Source: Ceratotherium simum simum
Taxonomy: Eukaryota > Chordata > Mammalia > Perissodactyla > Rhinocerotidae
Direction: 5' to 3'
Assembly: GCF_000283155.1 (NCBI RefSeq)
Contig: NW_004454163.1
Span: 25,054,899 to 25,118,898 of the forward strand
DNA: 64,000 bases
Position numbers and translations under genes: made by a program
Part shown: piece by piece, positions 56,876 through 64,000 of the stretch
Numbering within the stretch: position 1 is the stretch's first letter
How the letters are laid out: every line of letters begins with the position of its first letter
The notes under the pieces: model-generated
What the model saw: only the letters and a program-made list of their open reading frames with translations
Databases searched by the model: none
Told to the model about the DNA's origin: nothing

Positions 56876-57638
56876 AACTTTAACTTCCAGTCATGTGAAT
56901 ATTTTCACAGGCATTTTAATGGGAATTTAAATGAATTACATTTAATATAATTATTGATAAGGTAGATTTTTACATCTACATGTTTTTCTATTTGTTTTCT
57001 ATGTGTTTTATGTTAATCTGTTCCTTCATTATTGCCTTCTTTTGGGTTAAATAGATATTTTCTAGTGTACCATCTTAATTATCTTATTGTTTCTTTTGCT
57101 ATATATTTTTAATTTATTTTCTTAGGGTTGTCCTGGCAATTACAATTAACATCTTAATACAGTTTGGATTAATACTTACTTTATTTTAATACTATACAAA
57201 CTTTGCTCAGGACTCAGCTGTGAATCTCATTAAGGATCCATTGTTCCTGAAAAATTGCTTTTTTCTTGCTTCTTTCAAGATATTCTCTTTGTCTTTGTCT
57301 TTTGACAGTTTGATTGTGAGTTGTCTAGGTGTGAATCTCTTTGGATTTACCCCACTTGATAAATAGGTAGATTAAAGTGTTTCTTCAAATTAGGAATTTT
57401 CAGCCATTATTTCTTCAAATATTATTTTTCTCCCATTTTTTTTCTTTCTTATCCCTCTAGGACTCACACTGTGTATATGTTGGTATGTTTGATGATATTC
57501 CACAGGTCTCTGAGACTGTTCATTTTTCTTCATTTTTTTTTCTTTCTGTTCCTTAGACTGAATAATCTCAATTGACTTATCTTTTAGTTTCCTGGGTCTT
57601 TCTTCTGTCTGGTCAGTTCTGCTGTCAAGCCCCTTTAG

Positions 57639-57902
57639 TCAATTTTTTGCTTCAGTTATTGTGCTTTTCAACTCCACAATTTCTATTTTTTTTTTTTTTT
57701 TAGTTTCTAACTCATTGTTCATATTCTCTATTTGGTGAGACATCATTCTCATATGTTCCTTCTTTTCTTTAGACATGATTTCCTTTAGTTCTTCGAACAT
57801 ATTTATAATACCTGATTTAAACTCTTTGTCTAAGAAGTTCAACATCTGGGCTTCTTCAGGGACAGTTTCTATTGACTGTATTTTTTCCTGTGTAAGGGCC
57901 AT
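57639..57902 (-). pseudogene. LINE-1 ORF1 N-terminal remnant (coiled coil)
   Basis: An 88-codon frame starting at 57902 encodes the front of LINE-1 ORF1p, the RNA-binding chaperone that trimerises through a coiled coil and packages LINE-1 RNA. The segments 'FKSGIINMFEELKE', 'MSHQIENMNNELE' and 'IEIVELKSTITEAKN' are recognisable and heptad-like, rich in E, K, L and I. The frame stops at codon 88, where a functional ORF1p is several hundred residues long. Downstream (57200-57600) antisense sequence still resembles ORF1 in other frames. A lysine run at residues 69-73 comes from an expanded A tract. No function expected. Confidence 0.85.
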
Positions 57903-57988
57903 ACTTTGCTATTTCTTTGTATGTCATGCAGGATATTTTTGTTGGAAAATGGACACTTTAAATAATTTAAAGTGGATATTCTTGAAAT

Positions 57989-58026
57989 CACACACACACG
58001 TATACACACATACACATACACACACT
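57989..58026. repeat. (CA)n microsatellite, imperfect
   Basis: CA units with TA/CG interruptions in the LINE-1 5'UTR remnant. Confidence 0.9.
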
Positions 58027-58811
58027 CCTTCCCTACCCACCCCAGGGTCTATTGTTGTTGTTGCTACTTCTCTTTGTTTTTTAGTGACTTTCCAGGACTA
58101 ATTCTGTAAAGTCTGTATTCTTTGTTGTATATGGCCACTGAATTCTCTGCTTGGTTAGCTTAGTGGTGAGCTAATGATTGAACAGAAATTTCCTGAAGTA
58201 TCTTCAACCAAGAATTCGCCCAGCTTTTGCCAGTGGATTCTGTGTTTGTGTGCTGGGACACACCTTCAATGCTCTGGCAGTTTATAACTCTGCCTTAGCC
58301 TTCACTTCCTGCTAATACAGCCTCAGGGTTAGCCCAAAATGAGAGATTAGGGTCCTCTTAGGTCTTGGGCATGCACACAGCCCTGCACATGTGTGTGGCT
58401 TTCTAGATCCAGAATATGTTGGAACTTTTCAAAGTCCTGTAAAAAATCGTATTCCCTATATTTTACTTTCACCTTTTTCACTCAGTCTCTTGTTTGCCCC
58501 AGCTGTTACACTGCCCGAGGAAGCTGCTTGTTTTTGACAAATACCCTGGAGATAGAGTTGTCCTCACCGAGGGAGATCAGAATTAGGTCTAATAAGAGGA
58601 TGGAGTTTTTCCGGGGAACTGCTAGACAAGCCAAGTAGTGACAATTATCTGGGGAGGAAGCTCCAAACCTGTTCTGCTCTCCTTCAGTGACTGTTAAGCT
58701 ACTGGCTTCTACAGCTATAGTAGTTGTGATGCTGGTCGTTTTCAAGGCTACCATAGACCTGGGGAGAAGGGGATGGGAGTAGGACAGATTAAAACATCAC
58801 AAAACTCAGTT

Positions 58812-59318
58812 TGTGTTAAACAGAATAATGTCCCTCCCAAAATGTCTGTGCTCTAATTCCTGGATCATGTGGATATGTTACCTTATATGGCAAAAGGGAC
58901 TTTGCAGATGTGATTAAAACTATGGTCCTTGAGATGGGAAAATTATCCTGGGTTACCTAGTTAGGCCCAATCTAATCACATGAGTCCTTAAAAGCAGAGA
59001 CCTATTCCCGTCTGTGTCAGAGGAAGATGTGACTATGGAAGAAGTGTTGGAGAGATGCAGTGTGGCTGGTTTTTGAAGATGGAATAGGGATCACAAGCAA
59101 AGGAATGTGGGCTGGAAAAGGCAAAGAAATGGATTCTCCTTTAAAGCCTCCATAAAGGAATGCAGCCCTGTTGACACCTTGATTTTAGCCCAGTGAGACC
59201 TGTGTTGGACTTCTAACCTACAAAACTGTAAAATAATAAATTTTTGTTGTTTTAAGCCACTAAATTTATGATAATTTGTTACATCAGCAATAGAAAAACA
59301 ATATACTGTAATAACTGA
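58812..59318 (+). mobile_element. MaLR solo LTR (MLT1-type)
   Basis: 'tgtgttaaacagaataatgtccctcccaaaatg', 'ggactttgcagatgtgattaaaac', 'gagatgggaaaattatcctgggtta', 'aaggaatgcagccctgttgacaccttgattttagccc', 'aaaataataaatttttgttgttttaagccac', ending near 'caatagaaaaacaatata'. Diagnostic MLT1 5', middle and 3' motifs, full length, no internal region. It splits a LINE-1 5'UTR and so is younger than that copy. The AATAAA near the 3' end is the LTR polyadenylation signal. Confidence 0.9.
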
Positions 59319-59484
59319 GACAATCATTTTAAAAAATTAATACTCCTCAGTGTTGTAAGCATTTGGTAAATATCCAGATTTCTGAAAAAGTTGATTTTAA
59401 CAGTTTTTTTCTAGTGTTCTCGTTGTCTTTATAGAGGAGTGGATTTTCAGACATCCTTACTCTGCCATTCTGGAAGAGCTTTTC

Positions 59485-60627
59485 CCCCACTTCCTTTTGG
59501 CATCTGGTATGGCAAATGAAAATCAGATTTTCGTTGTGCTGTGGATAATCTGGATTTTTTCTCTTGGGAAGCTTTTTAGGCTTTCTCTTCATTGTTCTGA
59601 ATTCACTACATTGTGACTAGGTTTGGAAGTTTTGTTTGCTTTTAATTCATCCTGCTAAACATTTGGTAGAGACTTTCAATCTAAGAACTCATGTCTTGCT
59701 TAGGTTCTAGGGAATTATCTATTTTTATTTGTTTAATAATGCTCCTTTTCATTCTTGCTATTTTCTCTTTCTAGATTTCCTATTAGATAAATGTTAAAGC
59801 TTTTGGACATGTTATGCATATCTCCATCATTCTTTCCCTTCTTTATTTTTTTTTCCTCTTGTATTATGGTTAGAGAAGTCTTCATTTTGATTTTATAGCT
59901 CTCTAATTAATTCTTCAGCAGTATGCTTTATTCTCTACTGTCCATGGATTGAGTTTAAATTTCAGCAATCAAGTTTCTAATTCCCGTGATATCTAGAGGT
60001 TTCTTTCTTATAGATGCAATACTTTTTTGAATCCGTCTGAGTATAATACATATATTTACTTTATTAAAGTCTTGCATTGATTGTTCTATTAACTTTGTTC
60101 CCTCTGTGGTAAGTTCTTCTATGTGTTGTGTTTAGTGCATCTTTCTTTTGTTACCTTTCCCATATGGTTGGTGATTCTTAGATGTACGTTCGTCTCTGAG
60201 TTTAGATTTCCTGAAGGCTGTTCTTTTACACAGCTCATTTGGGAAAAGGTTAGGACTTTGTGCAACTGCTTGTTTAAAATGAGATAGGATAGTCAGAAAG
60301 CCTGACTTCAGGGAAGATGGATGCTGTAGTTCTTCCTGGGGTTTTCCAGTCACATGGGGCACTGCTCTGATTCTCCTACGGGAGCTCCCACACTCACTGA
60401 TCTTGTCTCGAGGCAGATGTCCCTCTCACTGCTATGTCCAAATGGTGCTAAGGGGTAAGGAGATAGAAGACAGTTTTGTTTCACTTACGCTTCCTAATAG
60501 AATACAATTTGATATATAATGGTTTATAACTCTTATACCTGCTACATGAGTTGTAATTGCCATCAATATAAAGTTACCTTATTATTCCTATTCAGTGACT
60601 TTTCTACTTTGTCTAAAATTGATGCTT
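59485..60627. other. Unassigned T-rich DNA
   Basis: About 1.1 kb. The texture (ttctctttctagatttcctattagataaatg, gtttctaattcccgtgatatc) suggests another old antisense LINE or LTR internal sequence, but I cannot place it. No gene seen. Confidence 0.45.
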
Positions 60628-60640
60628 CTCCCTGATTTCC

Positions 60641-60835
60641 TTTTTTTTTGGCTGAGGAAGTTTCACCCTGAGCTAACATCTGTTGCCAACCTTTCTTTTT
60701 TGTATGTGGGCCACCACCATAGCATGGCCACTGACACTGACAGATGAATGATGTAGGTCCGCGCCTGGGAACCCACAGTGGGCTGCTGAAGCAGAGTGCA
60801 CTGAACATAACCATTAGGCCACTGGGGCAGGCCTG
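60641..60835 (-). mobile_element. ERE SINE (antisense) with 13-bp target-site duplication
   Basis: A T run, then a single 'gctgaggaagtttcaccctgagctaacatctgttgcc' module, 'gtatgtgggccaccaccatagcatgg', 'gtaggtccgcgcctgggaaccc', ending 'aaccattaggccactggggcaggcc'. Direct repeats ctccctgatttcc (60628-60640) and ctccctgacttcc (60836-60848). It has one 3' module, not two, so it differs in structure from the EREs at 4639 and 17296. Confidence 0.93.
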
Positions 60836-60849
60836 CTCCCTGACTTCCT

Positions 60850-61685
60850 TTTTCTTAGCTTTTGCTTGAAATATGTCAACCTTCCTTTAATTTTCAAAGT
60901 TTCCAAGGCACTTTTGTTTGTATGTGTCTTTGGTGGAGAGAATATCATCAAATTTTATTTTCATTACAGTCTGAACATTATGTCTTTCGTAAGAAAACTC
61001 AAACCATTTTCAAGTGTTGACTTTATTTGTATATTTGCCACCATAAGAATGTCTGTCTCCTTGGAGGCGCTCAACAAATATGTGTTAAATGGATGAACAA
61101 TTTCTATTTAGGTTTCCTTACTTTCCCTTTCTCCTTTCAGTATAAAAATTTTTACATTTGCTCTTATCTTCTGTAGACATCTTGTTTATAATTTTACTCT
61201 TAGTTAATTGTAAGTTTTTAAGAAATATCTTATTTGTGTATATATTCCCAAGCTTTATTAGGCATCTATTTATACTGTAATCACAATTCTGAGAAATTTG
61301 ATTGATTTTCAAGTCCATAGCAGACTATGAACAATAACTAGCAGTCTGCATATGAAAGGTAGAAAGTAAAGAGAAGAATCTGCTCGGTATAGCAGCAAAA
61401 AGCCAGGGCAGACATCTTTAACGGCCTTGGGTTTTAACAATACAACTGAAGTTTATAAAACTAACTGATACATCAAGAATAATCTGTATAGTATGTTAAC
61501 AATCAAGGAATTACATATCCTTCATGGAAAGATTGCTTCCAAAATAAATTAAATTTCAAAGAAATGGTTGAGAAATTAACTGTGTGAGAGTCAATGATCT
61601 AAGGCATTCGTTATGTGGAAATGCCTGCAACATCCGAATTATGCTATATAAGCTACCTGTTTAGGTATCATTATTCGTTCCATGT
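60850..61685. other. Unassigned DNA with a possible L2 end
   Basis: No gene seen. Around 61045-61100 'tccttggaggcgctcaacaaatatgtgttaaatggatgaac' resembles the sense L2 3' terminus. Confidence 0.45.
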
Positions 61686-61689
61686 GTAC

Positions 61690-61868
61690 AGAATCTTATT
61701 TTAAACGGACTTGATCCTGGCTCTATTATATATCTCTAAACTCCATCTTTTGCATCAATAAAAAATGGGAGGATATTAATACCTGATAGGATACTAATAT
61801 AGATTATGGTGAAAATGAAATGAAATAATCCATGTAAAGACAATTGGCACAAGGCCTGGCATCCATTA
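61690..61868 (+). repeat. MIR SINE fragment (first of three in a row)
   Basis: 'cggacttgatcctggctctatta', 'cataaaaaatgggaggatattaatacctg'-type, 'gaaatgaaataatccatgtaaagac', 'ggcacaaggcctggcatcc' in sense MIR order. Confidence 0.78.
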
Positions 61869-62045
61869 CACCCACCATTTACTAGGTATATGACTTTGGG
61901 AAAGTCCCTTAACCTCTCAATGCCTCAGATTTATCATCCCTAATATGGGGATTATAATAGTTCTTACCACATAGGTTTAATATAAAGAGCTTAGAGCAGA
62001 GCCTGGTATGAGGCTCTCAGTCAATGTAAGGTATTATTAGTATTT
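61869..62045 (+). repeat. MIR SINE fragment (second of three)
   Basis: 'ccatttactaggtatatgactttgggaaagtcccttaacctctcaatgcctcag', 'aatatggggattataatagttcttacc', 'agagcttagagcagagcctgg'. Clear sense MIR, directly after the previous one. Confidence 0.88.
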
Positions 62046-62139
62046 GAATTCAGTAAGGGCTACAACATGCGCCCTGTGGCAGCAACCATCAGAGAGGAGG
62101 ATCCTTTTTGCACACTGATCAGGGAAGCACTAGCTACGA

Positions 62140-62300
62140 TGTGGTCCAAAGAGTAGAGACAGGCTTGGGTTAGAAGACTGCAGTCCGAGTCTAGGTTCAC
62201 TGCTTGGCTATGGAACCTTGGATATTCTCAGTATTTACTTTTTGTATCACAGGGAAAAAGTACCTAATGCAGATTTGATATAAGAATTACAAGAGTTGTG
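62140..62300 (+). repeat. MIR SINE fragment (third of three)
   Basis: 'aaagagtagagacaggcttggg', 'agtctaggttcactgcttggctatggaaccttgg' resembles sense MIR, more diverged than the second. Confidence 0.6.
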
Positions 62301-62935
62301 ATGTATAAAAATGTTCTGAAATGTAATATCAAAACTGTCATGTAATATCAATTACTAGCAATAATAGTATCAATACCATTTAGTGGGGACTGTTTTTGAT
62401 CATATTGGTACCTCCTTTTCTGTTAACTTACCTAACCCTATCAACATTCAGAAAAGGATTATGTATCTTAGCAACATAACCTTCCTCTTCCTTACTTCCC
62501 CATTCCCTTGGATTTTTGTGTCATTAGCAAATCTGGGTACAATTGCCACAGGGAATAGAAATGAGACAATATTTTGTGAATTACAAGCAAATTTCTAACT
62601 CTCTATTTTGGCAGAACAACTCTGGCCTGCCTCTATAGCTGTCAGGGTGACTTATGTTGTTCTTCACCCAGCTGACAGCCAGTGGAGAAGAAACTCCATG
62701 CAAGAAAAATTCCTTATATTTATCCTACTTAGTTTAATACCCGATGAACCATGTTATAAGAACAATTCTTAAAATAGCCTTGAGGAGAGCATCTCTACAT
62801 TTCTGAGCACACACAATCCATGATAGAAACACTCATAGAGAATGTAGGATAGATGGTGGTCTTGCTGTGAACTTGACTGGTTTACAGAAGAGACATTGAT
62901 TGGAGGCCTGGCAAGAAAAACAACAGGCTTTAGAT
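62301..62935. other. Unassigned DNA
   Basis: No gene or named repeat. Confidence 0.5.
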
Positions 62936-62939
62936 ACTA

Positions 62940-63060
62940 ACTGGCACTCTTCTACTTGCTTTCAATCATTTCGTCCTTACAATAAGACTTTTTCATGGGT
63001 AGTATTATTATCGTGTAAATATAATTGTAAATAAGGAGGGAGGGTCAATCCAAGGAAGAT
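62940..63060 (-). repeat. Possible MIR fragment (antisense)
   Basis: 'aatcatttcgtccttacaataagactttttcatgggtagtattattatc' resembles antisense MIR (ctcatttaatcctcacaacaaccctatgaggtaggtactattattatc). Confidence 0.5.
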
Positions 63061-63139
63061 AAAGCATGATTACCTCCAAAACCACTTAATTTGGAGATAG
63101 AAGTGAAGAGGGGACACAGGCCATCCTAAGTAGGGTTGC

Positions 63140-63310
63140 CTATGCTTCATGTCTTCCCTGAAACCTTGTCTGACCAATGCAGGACATCATAATCTTCTAC
63201 TTCATCTGTACAATTCCCATGGCACACATTATATCGACTTATTTTGTATTGCTCTTTAAGTCTATATGATTTGTGTATCTTTTCTTCTCCACTACATAGT
63301 GTCTTCAACC
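63140..63310 (+). repeat. L2 LINE 3' fragment
   Basis: 'catgtcttccctgaaaccttgtctgacc', 'aattcccatggcacac' and 'tattgctctttaagtc' loosely follow the sense L2 3' region. Confidence 0.55.
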
Positions 63311-63399
63311 TCTCCCATTTCCTTTGGCCTCTTCTCCCAGCCTATAAATATATAAGTCTCTTCAGACAACAAACCAACCAGCCAAACAAAAGCATTCCC

Positions 63400-64000
63400 T
63401 TACCTTTCCATCTACTGTTATTACCTCCTTCACTGGCTGAGTTTCCCACTTCCTAACAGAGTAGGCAACACTCATTGGCACTACTTGGCATTCTCTACTC
63501 TCATGTCTTTGCAGGCACCATTCTCTTGCTTCTATTCAGTGCCTTCTCCTGCTTCTGTTCAAACTCTTGGACCATACCTTTCCAGGTTCCTTTAGTGGCT
63601 CCTTTCTCACTGTCTTCTTACACTTTGATATTCCCTAGGCTCATCTTTTTTTTTTTTTTTTTTTTTTTGCTGAGGAAGATTTGCCCTGAGCTAACATCTG
63701 TGCCAATCTTCCTCTATTTTGTATGTGGGTTGCCACCACAGCATGGCCCCCGACGAGTGATGTAGGTCCCTGCCTAGGAACCAAACCCAGGGTGCCAAAG
63801 CTGAGTGTGCCGAACTTAACCACTAGCCCATGGGGCAGGGCACTCATCTGTTTTGAACATTCCCTGGGATTCTTCATTTTCTCCAATATCTTAAACATGC
63901 TAACAGGTCTCAAATGCATATTTCTAATAACACATCTTTCTAAAGTTCAGAATGATGTTTCCAATAGCTTATTGTATACCTCAAATGCAACAAATCAACA
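63400..64000 (+). repeat. L2 LINE ORF2 region, split by an ERE, running off the window
   Basis: Before the ERE: 'gccttctcctgcttctg', 'ccaggttcctttagtggctcctttctcactgtcttc', 'gatattccctaggctc' parallels L2 (ctggctgctccttctcagtctcc..., ggtgttccccagggctc). After it: 'aatgatgtttccaatagc', 'tatacctcaaatgcaacaaatc' parallels (gacatttccaactgcc..., cacctcaaactcaacatgtcc). No intact frame. Confidence 0.6.
63647..63842 (-). mobile_element. ERE SINE (antisense), single 3' module
   Basis: T run, 'gctgaggaagatttgccctgagctaacatctgtgcc', 'tgtatgtgggttgccaccacagcatgg', 'gtaggtccctgcctaggaacc', ending 'aaccactagcccatggggcagg'. Short direct repeats ctcatct at 63640-63646 and 63843-63849. It has the same single-module structure as 60641-60835. 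The 92-codon minus frame that crosses it is an artefact. Confidence 0.93.

Larger units (their letters stand above)
56880..59480 (-). mobile_element. LINE-1 5' half (antisense): inter-ORF, ORF1, 5'UTR; split by an MLT1 LTR
   Basis: From left: inter-ORF spacer ('aatataattattgataaggtagatttttacatctac', 'gggttgtcctggcaattac'), ORF1 (57200-57902), then the 5'UTR ('ggacactttaaataatttaaagtgg', 'ttctgtaaagtctgtattctttg', 'ctctggcagtttataactctgcc'). After the LTR at 58812-59318 it resumes and ends near 59475 with 'catccttactctgccattctgg', the reverse complement of a LINE-1 5' start (AGAATGGC...AGTAAGGA). So the 5' terminus of this old copy is present, which is uncommon. Confidence 0.82.

Noticed and set aside
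4639..63842. ERE heads as functional tRNA genes
   Set aside because: The heads derive from a tRNA and keep A/B-box-like sequence, but they are fused to SINE bodies, diverged and unable to fold as a complete tRNA; no separate tRNA gene was seen.

Overview
The window is nuclear DNA from a placental mammal, most likely an odd-toed ungulate (horse or relative). The diagnostic signal is a set of tRNA-derived ERE-type SINEs (5' end GGGGCCGGCC-like, 3' end carrying the 'gctgaggaaga..gccctgagctaacatctg' module), known from horse and other perissodactyls. Two runs of N (5960-6094 and 55580-55814) show it comes from a draft assembly. The sequence is AT-rich and looks intergenic or deep-intronic. I recognise no functional protein-coding exon, no rRNA or tRNA gene and no CRISPR-like array. 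Almost every open frame is short and most lie inside old transposons.

Layout. 1-4600: MIR and L2 fossils, one LINE-1 3'UTR-like piece and unassigned AT-rich DNA. 4600-7200: a full-length ERE, an L2 end and an old antisense LINE-1-like block broken by a young ERE that is partly hidden by an assembly gap. 7200-12800: MIR copies, a pyrimidine-rich tract, an ERVL-like LTR and two MaLR (MLT1-type) LTRs, one nested in an older repeat. 12960-15620: two LINE-1 fragments in opposite orientation, the second carrying a 0.32 kb insertion. 15.6-32 kb: mostly unassigned DNA with scattered MIR, L2, one ERE, one MaLR LTR and a hAT-like element inside a MIR-like SINE. 32.3-35.0: the 5' half of an old LINE-1 (sense) with an ERE and a (TTTA)n tail inside it. 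35-50.7: scattered SINE/LINE pieces, an AT/GT microsatellite, a 56-bp tandem duplication, the longest open frame (44511-45155), and a roughly 2 kb stretch with no repeat I can name. 50.7-59.5: nearly continuous antisense LINE-1 remnants, including an ORF1 remnant and a nested MLT1 LTR. 59.5-64.0: two ERE insertions, a cluster of three MIRs and L2 sequence to the window edge.

There are no genes acting together here to describe. The biological content is a layered record of retrotransposition: L2 and MIR oldest, then LINE-1/MaLR/ERVL/hAT, then lineage-specific ERE. Several layers are datable relative to each other by nesting, and several ERE copies have visible target-site duplications. I did not find evidence for a new biological system. 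The items best worth a second look are the tail-only insertion at 50708-50745, the 645-bp open frame with splice-like flanks near 44.5-45.2 kb, the repeat-free stretch at 48.7-50.7 kb, and the gap that truncates a CpG-rich ERE. Repeat names are from memory of consensus sequences; boundaries are approximate unless a target-site duplication is given.
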